Shown here one piece after another: positions 53,481 to 64,000 of a stretch of DNA of 64,000 bases. This DNA comes from Sipunculus nudus (taxonomy: Eukaryota; Annelida; Sipuncula; Golfingiida; Sipunculidae). Below the pieces are notes generated by a model, which saw only the letters and a program-made list of their open reading frames with translations, was not told where the DNA came from and searched no databases. Each line of letters starts with the position of its first letter. The first letter of the stretch is position 1. The stretch lies in assembly GCA_026874595.1 (NCBI GenBank), contig CM049315.1, positions 9,399,664 through 9,463,663 on the forward strand. The letters run 5' to 3'. Made by a program: the position numbers and the translations under genes.

Positions 53481-54554
53481 ACGCTTGAGATGTCACTGGA
53501 TTATGATAACGAGGTATGTCAACCGGGAGAATGCACGTCACCGCAAATGCCACAGGTAGATCCTATCAATGTTTAATTATCAATTTCCTTACGCTCCACG
53601 CCGAGCCTTAAGAAATGTGTAATATAACAAGAATCATCACTTTGTTCATCGAGGTATAACTAATGACTACAGCCCGCACGCAGAATGCATAAACTGCTTT
53701 GATATAGTTACTGTGTATATAGTTCATTAATATATGTGCAGAGTAAGCCAGTGTTCACATATATTTTACAGATAAAGAATGTAAATAGTTGGCTTTAAAT
53801 ATTCAGTGAACTAGGAAAATGTTGTTGGACTCCTCGTGGTCGGAGAGCTAAAACACAAATAGACAAAAAAAAAAACATATTCAAAATAGTGATAAACTCA
53901 CAGCCGGACCTAACCTTCTAATTATACAGTATAAACACACAGCCGGACCTAACCTTCTAATTATACAGTATAAACACACGCCGGACCTAACCTTCTAATT
54001 ATACAGTTTAAACACACAGCCGGTCCTAACCTTCTAATTATACAGTATAAACTCACAGCCGGACCTAACCTTCTAATTATACAGTATAAACACACAGCTG
54101 GACCTAACCTTCTAATTATACATTATAAACACACGGCCGGACCTAACCTTCTAATTATACAGTATAAACACACGGCCGGACCTAACCATCTAATTATACA
54201 GAATAAACACACGCCGGACCTAACCTTCTAATTATACAGTAAAAACACACAGCCGGACCTAACCTTCTAATTATACAGTATAAACACACAGCCGGACCTA
54301 ACCTTCTAATAATACAGTATAAACACACAGCCGGACCTAACCTTCTAATTATTCAGTATAAACACACAGCCGGACCTAACCTTGTTATTATACAGATGTC
54401 CCTGATGGCTCTTATTTCTTTTGTGGAATTAACCAAAGCTTTAGTAAAATGTCTGACACAGATTTGAAACAAAACACACCTATTTATGCACAGGGTTTCG
54501 GTTTTTTTTTGCTCAACTGACTGTAAGTCATCTGAGCTATAGCGATCACCCTTT

Positions 54555-54607
<53 letters not shown>

Positions 54608-55366
54608 TAACCTGGCACAAATCGTAACGCTGGACCTAGAAACTTGTAACTTGACATTCTGAGAGGTCCATGAAAAATCTCCTTGGAAACCAGAAATGAG
54701 GTCTCTGTTACTAAACAACTAATGCAGAGGTCACCATGATTCTTTGCATGGATATTGACCATGTGTTTTTATTAGTTTCTGCAGACTGGTGGAGCCACCT
54801 GTATTTTTTTATAGTTTACGCATTTTTTCTATATTTTTGAGATATATAAACACAGACACAATCTTGGCCTGTTGGTTAATTCCTTTTGATGCTTCAGTTG
54901 AATGGGTATATACTACCATTCAGATGATAAAATTTCCTTTTACGAATCACTTCCCAGTCAGCTGAGCGTCATGACCCATGGGTCACTTGTTTTAATACTA
55001 CAATGATAACATTACCAATACAACTAAACTGATTCCATCTTCGTAGCCAAAAATTTTGGGATAGTTCAGTAGGCCCAGTTACATAACAATCGCCCACATA
55101 GGGCCTATAAGAGCAAGGAAAATGATATCCTCAACGAAGCTTTATTAGCCTCAGGCCACCGGGCGAGTGTTAATATCGAACCCTACGTATATAAGTACTT
55201 ACACTGGCCCCACGATTACAACTACAAACAGAAGAATCTGTAGAAGACCGCACACTGGTCCCATATAAAAGCTCACTTCCCGAGGGAATGAGTAGGAGCA
55301 GGGCGCGGTGCAGCAGGATGCCTGGGTACCGTGAAGACATTGTTTACAGCAAACCCTGCAGCCCAT
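40946..55366 (-). CDS. P2RX: P2X ATP-gated cation channel with long PB1-like C-terminal tail (17 exons, 760 aa)
   Basis: Ligand-gated cation channel opened by extracellular ATP; P2X subunits are two-pass membrane proteins that form trimers. Exons: 55203-55366, 53240-53426, 52123-52194, 50917-50986, 50684-50783, 50312-50398, 49117-49267, 48606-48730, 47306-47462, 46750-46844, 45897-45991, 45494-45728, 44719-44744, 43092-43338, 42474-42616, 41761-42016, 40946-41018; total 2283 nt, all phases consistent. The N-terminus is cysteine-rich (MGCRVCCKQC); TM1 about 36-60. ATP-site residues are K77/K79 (IKLKGVALTN), N317-F318-R319 and K336 (LIKAYGIRF). All ten ectodomain cysteines are present (139, 150, 156, 171, 183, 189, 243, 255, 289, 296). 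TM2 about 357-385. The tail holds a charged, probably helical region (436-512) and two ubiquitin-fold, PB1-like modules (about 525-600 and 654-730). Oddities: Q211 replaces the usual ATP-site threonine, there is no YxxxK after TM2, and the N-terminal TxR/K site is altered (SFPRE). Exon 11 acceptor is the weakest call. Confidence 0.92.
41761..43338 (-). other. Duplicated ubiquitin-fold (PB1-like) modules in the P2X tail
   Basis: Exon 14 (43092-43338) encodes KLCLEYKQKRKLVNI ... IQCLYKCGSS ... INDLSFL ... HIIRIQL. Exon 16 (41761-42016) encodes KIIATYRGRKRLVLS ... VQYLYKERGF ... WIDLDDDLPFLQEAL. Both show a hydrophobic strand with a basic Y/K-rich turn, a K/R-rich helix, a (Q)xLY strand and an acidic (D)DL-FL segment, the order seen in beta-grasp domains. 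The basic first strand plus acidic D-DL segment most resembles PB1; CIDE-N and other ubiquitin folds are alternatives. Both exons enter in phase 1 and leave in phase 2. Exon 15 (42474-42616) is a polar linker rich in S, E and G. Confidence 0.6.
47791..48037. repeat. Cluster of (TA)n tracts with inverted spacer motifs, P2X intron 8
   Basis: TA tracts at 47791-47850, 47891-47931 and 48008-48037. The spacers contain AATTGCGATTGTATGGACAA and related copies, and an inverse form (TTGTCCAAACAATTGCATTG) lies just after the cluster. Confidence 0.85.
47932..47978 (-). repeat. 47-bp copy of part of P2X exon 7
   Basis: Matches 49210-49256 inside exon 7 (encoding about HDEDSEEFLENCTYA) at about 42 of 47 positions, same orientation, with one indel. 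It sits between TA tracts in intron 8. Not a usable exon: flanked by repeats and frameshifted by the indel. Confidence 0.75.
48265..48421 (+). mobile_element. tRNA-derived SINE in P2X intron 8
   Basis: Box A (TAGCTTAGTGG, 48277-48287) and a box B-like GGTTTCGTTCC (48320-48330) are followed by CAGTGAACCGACTTTTC, ATGAACCAGCATGGCTATTC and a CT-rich tail. The paired GCCGACC ... GGAAATCGGC region resembles an anticodon arm. Box B departs from consensus and the acceptor stem does not close, so it is a SINE head rather than a tRNA gene. Confidence 0.65.
49660..49679. repeat. 20-base G run (C run in the P2X transcript), intron 6
   Basis: Uninterrupted G on the plus strand. Confidence 0.95.
50417..50503. 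repeat. (TA)n microsatellites next to P2X exon 6
   Basis: Two TA tracts (50417-50459 and 50463-50503), starting about 19 bp upstream of the exon 6 acceptor on the transcript strand. Confidence 0.9.
51293..51309. repeat. 17-base G run, P2X intron 3
   Basis: Second long homopurine run in this gene; C run in the transcript. Confidence 0.95.
53429..53478 (-). repeat. (TC)25 microsatellite forming a polypyrimidine tract
   Basis: Fifty bases of GA on the plus strand, read as TC in the P2X transcript, ending two bases before the exon 2 boundary (CTCTCAG then GGTATTT). It supplies the whole polypyrimidine tract of intron 1. Confidence 0.92.
53898..54395. repeat. 39-bp minisatellite, about 13 copies, P2X intron 1
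   Basis: Units of 38-39 bp beginning CAGCCGGACCTAACC and continuing TTCTAATTATACAG, starting near 53902 and repeating every 39 bases to about 54390, with a few point differences. No spacers, so not CRISPR-like. Confidence 0.95.
54513..54993. mobile_element. Short inverted relative of the 23-26 kb array element, P2X intron 1
   Basis: Read backward, it matches the ends and one internal unit of 23151-26513: GCTCAACTGACTGTAAGTCA at one end, a (GTCT)n run, AGACTGGTGGAGCCACCTGT, and GTCAGCTGAGCGTCATGACC at the other. About 480 bp, so most array units are absent. Confidence 0.8.
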
Positions 55367-55395
55367 CACGTCACTTCTTTCTGGCCTCTTCTGAT

Positions 55396-56291
55396 CTATA
55401 AGAATAAGTAAATCGATTTCAATGCTTCTGCATTGAAACTCAAATTATTAGGAATGCAAGTGATTCATGGGCAAAAGTGCTCAGCTGACGAACATGCTAT
55501 AATGGCCTGACATTCACACCATTTAACTTGAGAAAAAAATGAAATTGTAGGTGACGCCATCAGCCTTGTAAGACTCTTAAGATATCCATGATCATCATAT
55601 ATGGAGAATTTCAAGGAAATAATTCTACTCAAAAGATCCTATACTTACAGTGAAATGACATATTTTAGTCTTATTTATTTAAGAATTGGTTCGCCGAATT
55701 TCGTTTGAAATTTCCATGGTGACTAGTCCAAACAGATGCATGGTCCAAAGCCTAATGTATTGGTGCAGACCTAAATTTTCTAAACTGTCAATCTGAAAAT
55801 AATTTAAAAAAAAAGTAAATTTAAACTTGCGTAAAAATTAATTAGATAGAAATATTGCGTCAGGGTCAGGTTCACGGACTTTGTGTGTGTGTGTGTGTGT
55901 GTGTAAACTGAGATTTGGTCGTAGTTCGCTTCCCAACTTTACTCAGTATAAAATTATGCCTGGGACTCTGTGGTCAACCATGGACGGAATGGATCAACAG
56001 TACCAGTATTGATCACCAGATGGCGATAAATGAACCAGCTGCACTTGCTTGATATCTATCGAATGGGAAAACCGGTAATATCAGATTATGATTATTTGTG
56101 TTGATTAATTTTTTCATGCTGGAAAAAAATCCCCCTTCAGAACAAGATGCAAATGATATTTGTTATAATACATTAAAGCATCGTAAATATAATCTTATTT
56201 CAACGGTATTTCCTATGAGATCTTAGAGTCTTTGCGGTATTATTTCACCCGCCTGTTCAAAATAGCACACGGTGGCGCTGCAGTCAAAAAT
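55396..56291. promoter_or_regulatory. Shared upstream region of P2X (-) and Mis18-like (+) genes
   Basis: Start codons at 55366 (-) and 56292 (+) are 925 bp apart and point away from each other, so both promoters should lie here. A (GT)n tract lies at 55882-55904. An acceptor-like TTCTTATAG just above the P2X start (exon edge 55395) suggests an upstream non-coding exon. No TATA box or specific factor site could be supported. Confidence 0.4.
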
Positions 56292-56475
56292 ATGAGCCGG
56301 TCGAAAGAAAAGCCAAACGATGTCGAGATGTCTTCAGCGACATCGACGCCGCCAGAAAATGACACCGAAAATGAAAACCCTCTTGTGTTTCAGTGTGCAG
56401 GATGTTTGAATATTCTGGGGGATTCATTGGCATGGGAAGGCGCAAATGAAGAACTCAAGACCATCACTTTGGACA
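56292..56475 (+). CDS. First coding exon of a Mis18-like centromere protein (partial)
   Basis: From ATG 56292: a polar, S/E/N-rich leader of about 35 residues, then PLVFQCAGCLNILGDSLAW followed by EGANEELKTITLD. The FQCxxC...GDSLxW pattern is the start of the Mis18 (Yippee-like) zinc-binding domain, whose proteins prime centromeres for CENP-A loading. The second CxxC pair and the C-terminal helix are absent, so later exons are needed. The exon probably ends at 56475 (GGACA then GTACTG) in phase 1. No further exon is recognisable in the remaining 7.5 kb, which is repeat-filled; the rest may lie beyond the window, or this may be a remnant. The frame is also open upstream to 56232, but the later ATG fits the family leader. 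Confidence 0.62.
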
Positions 56476-57194
56476 GTACTGTGTTTTGATTTGCTCTTTT
56501 GTTACATGGTGGCGCATCTTGTCTTGGATACAAGCAGTTATTTGTTCAGGCCCTGCCATCGCTCACGGGTCATCTTTTTAGTCGCATGACACACCAATGG
56601 CTGGACTAGCCTACGTCAGTGGCTACGTCAGTGGCTGGACGCAGGCCTGCCAATCACTCTTTCTTAAGAGTCGCTCTTTTTTTGAGGATATCCTGAAAAT
56701 GAAGCTAATTACAGCTAATTAAAATGAAGCTTTTTCACTCTTTTTCACAGCTGAACTTTTTTTTCAGTGAAAAAAATTCACCATTTCTTTTATCTTTAAT
56801 TAACAGTCCAGTTAGAATAAGAATGGGACATTTCTCAAATTTTTTGTGTGCAAATGTTCAGCATATGTCACAACATGTGGAAAATGCCCTTATTTTCATG
56901 CAGGGGGATGTGTGACATAGGTTTCTGACATGGGGAACGAATTGCGTCAATTAATATATTCACAATTGTGGTTTTAAAAGTACATCTTTATTCAGTCTGT
57001 GATGAAAAATGGGAAATTGTCGCTTATTTTACTTTTTTTTACTCTTTATTTCAATTAAACCTTTTTTTTTTTTTTACCTCTTTTTTTTCGGTCATTTACC
57101 TTTGACAGGGCCAAGATACAGTGCATAATCTACATATGTATTATAGCCCAAGCACGCATCAAACCAAAAAACCCACCTACCTGTTTACCATTTT
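56476..57194. other. Probable intron of the Mis18-like gene
   Basis: Low-complexity T-rich stretches and a short imperfect duplication near 56590-56640 (CTACGTCAGTGGCT). Nothing else recognised. Confidence 0.35.
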
Positions 57195-59830
57195 TAGCTC
57201 AGCTGACTATAAGTCATCTGAGCTATAGTCATGGTCCATTGTCCGTCGTCCGTCCATATGTCCGTAAGACTAGCACGTTTTGACACCATTGGACCTATGA
57301 ATCTGAAATTCGGCATACAGTTAGATGTCCCAAAAATCTCCTGCCATGCTTAAAATTGGGTCAATAGGACTATGTACATGCCAGAAATTAAGTCAGTATT
57401 ATTTAATTTTAAAAAGTTTTGAGCCAAAACATAATGGACTTTGTAAAAAAATCAGGAAAGATATTTGGTCACTTAAGACCAAAAGTGTTAAAGGCAGGGA
57501 CTTTTTTTCAGTAATACAACTTTAATTAATCAAAATGTAATTGTATACCAAAAATTATATCAAAATCTGTTACATATTTTAAATATTGGCAAAAATATGA
57601 AATTGGTACCTTAAATTTTGCCCAAGTTTGACAAAGGCACGTTTTTTTCCTGTAACTGCTGTGGATTTAATTTTCAAAGCATGTTTTTGTTAGCATTTCA
57701 ACTGTTTACACCAAAAATTTGAAACCAGTTGATCAAAAACTAGATTTTATTCAAGTTTTCAAGCACCATGTCACATATTGTTTATATCAAGCTGGTGTTA
57801 TGCAGTTTGCTAGTGCTCAGCTCCCCAGCTTCAGCTCTAAGTTCCTTAAATTTCACATACAGTAAGATGTCTCCAGTATCCCCTACCATGCCAAGAATTT
57901 GGTCACTAGGACTTAATTCCTTCAAGATATTAATGAAAAACTTCATTTTTTCATTAAAAACCCATTGGTACACTTTAAGACTGCCTAATATCAAAACCAC
58001 TGATCTGACTTTGATCATATATAATAAACATATTTTTCTATACATTTGCTATGCACATGCCAGAAATGATATCAGTATTGCGTAATGTTTTAAGTTATGG
58101 GCCCAAACATAATTCACTTTTTAAAAAATCAAGAAATATATTAACTCCCATAACAGGAGGATTGCTGAAGCTAGAGATGTTTTGTCAGGGATGTTACATT
58201 ATTTAATCAAGATTCAATTGAATATCCAAAATTAATTCTGAATTTTTCAAATTTTTTAAGTTATTAGTATAAATATGAAATTAGTACCTTAAATTTTGCC
58301 CAACTTTGACCATGGCACGTTTGTTTCCTGAGAGCACTGTTGATATAATTAGCTCAGCTGACTATAAGTCATCTGAGCTATAGTCGTGGTCCATTGTCTG
58401 TTGTCCGTCCGTCTGTCTGTCCGTCCGTCTGTCTGTCCAGATGTCCGTCCGTAAGACTGGCACGTTTCAACACCATTGGACCTACAAATCTGAAATTCGG
58501 CATACAGTTAGATGACCCCAAAATCTGTTACCATGCCGAAAATTGGGTCAATAGGACTTCATTCCTTTGAGCTATTAAGGAAAAACCTCAATTTTTTATT
58601 AGAAATCTATTTTCACACTTCAGGACTGTCTAATATCAAAACCACTCATCTGGTTTTCTTCATATTTACCATAAATATTCCTCTATATAGTTCCTATGTA
58701 CATGCCAGAAATTAAGTCAGTATTATTTAATTTCAAAAAGTTATGGGCCCAAACATAATGGACTTTGTAAAAAATCAGGAAAGATATTTGGTCACTTAAG
58801 ACCAAAAGGGTTAAAGATAGGGACTTTTTTCCAGTAATACAACTTTAATTGATCAAAATTTAATTGTATACCAAAAATTAGATCAAAATCTGTTAAATTT
58901 TTTTAAATATTGGCAAAAATATAAAATTGGTACCTTAAATTTTGCCCAAGTTTGACCATGGCACATTTTTTTCCTGTAAGTACTGTGGATTTAATTTTCA
59001 CAGCATGTTTTTGTTAGCATTTTGTCTGTTAACACCAAAAATTTGAAACCAGTTGATCAAAAACTGTAGATTTTATTCAAGTTTTCAAGCACCATGTCAC
59101 ATCAAGTTTATATCAAGCTAGTGTTATGCAGTTTGCTAGAGCTCAGCTCCCCAGCTTCAGCTCTAAGTTCCTTAAATTTAGCATACAGTTAGATGTCTCC
59201 AAAATCCCCTACCATGCAAAGAATTTGATCACTAGGACTTAATTCCTTCGAAATATTAATGAAAAACTTCATTTTTCCATTAAAAAACCATTGTTCCACT
59301 GTAAGACTGTCTAATATCAAAACCACTGATCTGACTTTGATCATATATAATATACATATTTTTCTATACATTCGCTATGCACATGCCAGAAATGATGTCA
59401 GTATTGCATAATTGTTTTAAGTTATGGGCCCAAACATAATGCACTTTTTTAAAAAATCAAGAAATATATTTACTCCCTTAACAAGAGGATTGCTGAAGCT
59501 AGAGATTTTTTGTCAGGGATGTAACATTATTTTATCAAGATTCAATTGAATACCATAAATTAGTTCTGAATTTTTCAAATTTTATGAGTTATTAGTATAA
59601 ATATAAAATTAGTACCTTAAATTTTGCCCAATTTTGACCATGGCATGTTTGTTTCCTGAGAGCACTGTTGATATAATTTTCATATTATGCACACATAAGG
59701 ATTTCATCTTTGTAGTTTAGAAAGCTGAAAGAAATTGGCCAAATATTGTAGCTTTTATTAATGTTTTTATGAGACCATATCAGACCCAGGCTTAATCCAG
59801 CCCCTCTTCAGTCACCTGTATGTTGACCTT
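57195..59830. repeat. Array of GCTCAGCTGACTATAAGTCA repeat units
   Basis: Two heads, at about 57195 and 58350, each read AGCTCAGCTGACTATAAGTC then ATCTGAGCTATAG, an imperfect hairpin, followed by CCGTCCGTCTG runs. Within each, a subunit ending ACCTTAAATTTTGCCCAA recurs near 57612, 58292, 58935 and 59616. The head hairpin relates this family to the elements at 23-26 kb and 54.5 kb. No coding potential; small open frames recur with the unit. Confidence 0.8.
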
Positions 59831-59864
59831 GTTGACCTTTCAGCAGATTATGCATGCTGGAATG

Positions 59865-62800
59865 AATGAATGAATGAATGAATATTTTATTCAGAAATAT
59901 AAGGCCTCGGGCCCATAGTTCCATATGTGCATATATCACATATAGAAAAACAAAATAGACAATGTTTTCAAACTTGAAAAACAACATCACAAAGATAAGA
60001 GAAATGAAATAATAAACAAATGATAATATATGATATATGCATTCCAAAATATTAACAAACAAAAAAAAATCATCATGTAGAGGTCATTTCAACCATATAT
60101 ATAAATATACATAAATATACGGTTCTCATAAGATTAATAAATATGCAAGTTAATAATTACACATATATGCATGTGTATACACATATTCTCAATACATATA
60201 CATGCATAACTACATATTAAGCCATATGTAATCATAAAATATATTTTATAAATACAAATATATCTATATTAATATAATTTTAAATAAAACTTTACATATT
60301 GAACTCTTTTAATGTGGACAATTTACTTAAATTTTAATATGCATATATAATAATATCTAAATATTGTACTACTCAGCTACCCAAGGACTCGTTCACAGCT
60401 TCCTGCAGATGGTCCGCATGATAAACTTGCAAAGGGGGCCAAGTAGTACCAAATAGTATTGTATATCAATTGTTTTTATCCATATATATATATAATACAC
60501 ATACATACATATATATACACACATTATATATATATATATATTATTTTTACTTGATCAAAATTTACATAGTTTTATCCATATATTAATATTTATAACCAGA
60601 GTAAACAAGTGACCGTTCAACTATTTCATATGGATAATCTGTTTAATTTAGTTATTGACTAATGAATTATTTCTCTTTTTGAAGGCATAGTGTACAAATG
60701 CTGCTAAACTATTAATAACATCAGTATTTTTACTTGACATAAGAGATATAAAAGAAAATCTGCCAAATTTAGAAAGGTAAATATCTCTTAGTTAATTGTA
60801 TAAAGGACATTTCATTATGAAATGATATTCATTTTCTACTATAGATTCTCCAAGTTTCAAACAATAAATACAGATTCTTTGTGTCCAGTGTATACTTTCA
60901 TGTCTTCCTTTCTCAATTTGTAAATTATGTGAAGAGCATCTTAACCTAGCTAAACTAATCTTGTGACTATTATTTCTAACAACATTCAAATACATTTTGA
61001 CAGAAAGAAGTGATTTAAATACAGAGTATGTTTCCAAACGCCTGTTATTTGAAATGTTACTTATCCATTCTTGTAAACATATGTCTTTGAGTTTCTGCTG
61101 CAACTCAAAGAGAAACAATTTTGTATCTCCTACATCTTGATGTATCCAAACATAACCAAATCCAAGTGAAAACAGTACATTTTTAATTTTTGTTGCCCAT
61201 GTTTTTCTCCCTAATTCATCAAGATGATATAATCTTACATATAACTGTTTTGGGTACCTATTTTGTGTCATTCTAAATAATTTTGTCCAATATGTAATAC
61301 ATCTCAATAAATAATTAATTTTTAATGGCCGCCGTCCACATTCACCAAGTGCCGCAGCAGTTGGTGATGAAGAATTTATCTTGAGAATATATTTGCAGAA
61401 TTTAGTTTGTATTGATTCAATATTGTCACAGTTTTCATGTCCCCATAATTCACTACCATAACACAAGATTGGCACAACCATTCTATCAAACAGAAAGAAT
61501 GACTGATCTACTGTTAGGTATTTATATTTACTAATAAACTGTTTAATCATAATGACTAATTTATTGGCTTGATTTATTAGATGTTGTTTCATTTTGGACC
61601 ATTTCAGATGACTAGTGAAAGTTCCCCCCAAGTATCTGTAACTGCTAACTACTTCAAGTTGTTTTTGTTTATAATACCATTTTTCATAATTTCTTAAAAT
61701 ACCACCATTTCTAAATACTACAATTTTTATTTTATCTACATTAACTTTCATCCCATAAGCATCACAAAAAGTTTCTAATTTATTAATTTTGGACTGTAAT
61801 CTTCCAACTGTATCTGTAAAACAAACAACATCATCTGCGAACATGAGCATTGAAAGTGAATTTGCTTCCGGGTTTATGTATAAACTTTCTTCTTCAGAAT
61901 GCAGTATAAAATATAATTCATTCATAAAAAATGTAAATAATAAAGGACTAATCATACAACCCTGTCTTGTTCCTACAGTGCATGTAAAATAATCAGTTAA
62001 ACCATTACTAGTTAACACACAAGACTTCAATTTGGAATACATAGATTTTAATATGTTATACATTTTACCTCTAATGCCAATTTTATGAAGAACATGAAAT
62101 AATAGCTGATGCTGAATACAATCAAAAGCTTTGGAAAAATCTATAAATATTGCATAAAATCTGCCTTTTTTCTTTGATAAATAAGATTCAGTTAGTGCCA
62201 TAAGAGTGAACATGTTATCAACTGTACTATAATTTCTTCGATAGCCTGCTTGTTCTTCTATAAATTTGTTATGATTTTCAGCCCATAATATTAATCTTTC
62301 ATTTAAAATTTTGGTGAATAGTTTACCTATTACGTTTAAAAGAGCTATACCCCTGTAATTATTTGGATCATTAATAGGACCTTTCTTGTAAAGTGGAAAT
62401 AAAATTGCTTTTGACCATTCATTTGGAAATTTACCACATGAAAAAACATTGTTGAATAATTTTTCTAAAAGTGGTATCATAATAACTTTGTTTTCTTTTA
62501 TTAATTCTACCGAAATACCATCTGGTCCCGGTGTTTTGCCATTTTGCAATCTGTCTAATTGCCTCTTAATCTCTTCCTGGTTTATGTCATAATTTACTTC
62601 CATGTCAAAATTACTTGTACCTACTTCTTCAAAATAATCATAATTATTTACTTCATTTACATGGTTTAGGTTGATACTGTTTACATTATTATTTAATAAC
62701 TTATAGAAAAATTTTATCCATTCTTGCCCTGTTATACTATTTTTAATTTGCATTCTCTTATATGACTTTATCTTTTTAAATATTTCATTAGTTGTTGAAC

Positions 62801-64000
62801 AGGAGGTTATTTCATCTACTTTTGCCTTTGCATATCCTGTTTGAGATCTATTACATTCAACTTTAAATTTTGATTTTATTTGTTTGTATTTAATCAAATC
62901 TGCATACTTATTTGTGTTTCTAAATTTATTCAATGCTTCATGTTTTTCTCTTTTAAACTTGCTACATGTCATATTCCACCATGCTGGTTGAACAGTTTTC
63001 TTATGATTTACTTTTTCTGATTTTACAAATGTTTTGTCGGCTATATAAAGAATTAAGTTTTTCAATTTTACTGCTCCAATTTCACTGTTAGTAAGTAGGA
63101 CAGGTTCTATATTATTTATTGTATCAATTATCTTATCATCATTAAAGATATCATATATACAATTTTTCTTTTTCCTATACTGAATCCAATTTTCATACTT
63201 TTCCACATTTTTACCAATATTTACTTCATTTTTAATTTCTAGTGTTGTAGTTAATGGAAAGTGGTCAGATAAGTCTTCATTTAGAACCTCAAAAGACTTA
63301 AAATAATAAAAAATGTCTGAACTAACAATGATATAATCTATTACTGATGACCCTTGTGTGGACGTATAAGTTAGGTCTCCCTCATAATCTGGCTGTATCC
63401 TACCATTTAAAACATGTATATTTAATGTTAATCATAACTGGTGCAACGACAATCCCCATTTGTTTGTTCCACTGTCTTTTGATTTTCTAGGTAAGCTGAA
63501 AGAGTCACTATTATATTCATCAATTTCAGTGTAATGTAAAATGTAATCTTCCGAATAATCTTGCAGATTACCCATTCTGGCATTTAAGTCTCCCAAAATA
63601 ATTAAATTTACATCATCATATTTTATCAACAATTCAACTAGTGCATTTTCTAAAATAGTGATTCCGTTTTTCTCTTCGACAAAATCATAAAATACAGAGT
63701 TCTCTGGAGCAACATACACAGCAACCATTGCAATGTCATTATCAAAACCCAAGATTTTGCCATCCAAAATAATAATAATCATGTCCATATATGTCTTTAT
63801 AACATTTTTTACGTATTTAATTAATGTTTTCCTTAAATAGACAAGAACTCCTCCACATTTCATATGGGTACGTACATTGGAGTACCCTTTGTATTCACAC
63901 AAATCGTTTACATATTGGTCAGTATTAGTTGCCCATGTCTCAGTTAAAACTATTATATCATATTTAGATATGAGTTCATGAAAGTCAGGATTTTTGTAAA
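59865..64000 (-). mobile_element. LINE retrotransposon, nearly intact, running off the right edge
   Basis: Minus-strand element with endonuclease, reverse transcriptase, a 3' UTR of about 900 bp and a 3' tail of (ATTC)n repeats at about 59862-59881, preceded by a GGGCCCGAGGCCTTATATTTC segment. The 5' part of the endonuclease lies beyond 64000. Only one coding defect is visible. Clade not assigned; the endonuclease is APE-type. Confidence 0.88.
60792..64000 (-). pseudogene. LINE endonuclease-reverse transcriptase frame with one in-frame stop
   Basis: Endonuclease C-terminal part at 63432-63902 with ILGDLNARMG (catalytic GDxN) and a YVAPENS segment; LSDHFPL (the SDH motif) follows near 63260. 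RT at about 61500-62600 shows NGKTPGPDGISVELIKE, NYRGIALLNVIGKLF, AIFIDFSKAFDCIQH, RQGCMISPLLF and the catalytic MFADDVV. The C-terminus ends with a CxxC...H....C knuckle (CIYCLKLGESIVENEYHFIM then KC). TGA at 63432-63434 sits in the same frame as both parts (63902 and 63206 differ by a multiple of three), so the element has a single ORF broken by one nonsense codon. The stretch 63207-63431 is open. Confidence 0.88.

Noticed and set aside
53898-54395. Regular 39-bp repeats resembling a CRISPR array
   Set aside because: Units are contiguous with no unique spacers, and the DNA is from an animal; it is a minisatellite.
57325-59371. Repeated short frames such as MYRKIC(L/I)LYMIKVRSVVLIL
   Set aside because: Present twice because the repeat unit is present twice; no start context or family.

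Overview
This is AT-rich animal nuclear DNA with spliced genes, GT-AG introns and many young repeats. The repeat content points to a mollusc, most likely a bivalve: a Mag/Steamer-like Ty3 element, arrays carrying the GTCAGCTGAGC motif, tRNA-derived SINEs and long TA tracts. That placement is inference; no diagnostic marker gene is present. Nothing prokaryotic (operon, CRISPR, IS element) was seen.

Layout. 1-1700: 5' part of a decayed LINE, minus strand. 2.9-35.3 kb: a head-to-tail cluster, all on the minus strand, of SLC22-type organic-ion transporters. Copy A (2914-5078) is a decayed fragment. Copies B (14882 to 6901) and C (35335 to 28052) are each reconstructed here as 11 exons with matching phases and nearly identical exon lengths, giving 554 and 563 residues. 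Between B and C lie a nested Ty3 LTR retrotransposon (15902-20518), a SINE (about 21.7-22.07 kb) and a 3.4 kb array element built around the palindrome GGTGGCGCCACC (23151-26513). 35.3-40.8 kb is gene-poor.

40.9-55.4 kb: a P2X ATP-gated channel on the minus strand, reconstructed as 17 exons and 760 codons. All ten ectodomain cysteines and the ATP-site lysines are present. The intracellular tail of about 375 residues ends in two diverged copies of a ubiquitin-fold, PB1-like module encoded by a duplicated exon pair. This is the most unusual coding feature in the window. Head to head with it, at 56292 on the plus strand, is the first coding exon of a Mis18-type centromere protein. 57.2-59.8 kb is another repeat array. 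59.86-64.0 kb is a LINE on the minus strand whose endonuclease-RT frame is broken by one visible stop.

Much of the remaining interest is in repeats acting on splice signals. Nine 61-bp units in copy C replicate the real exon-3 5' splice site. A (TC)25 microsatellite forms the polypyrimidine tract of P2X exon 2. Copy A and copy B share a GC donor at exon 3. All exon models were worked out by hand from splice consensus, phase and family similarity; none has transcript support.
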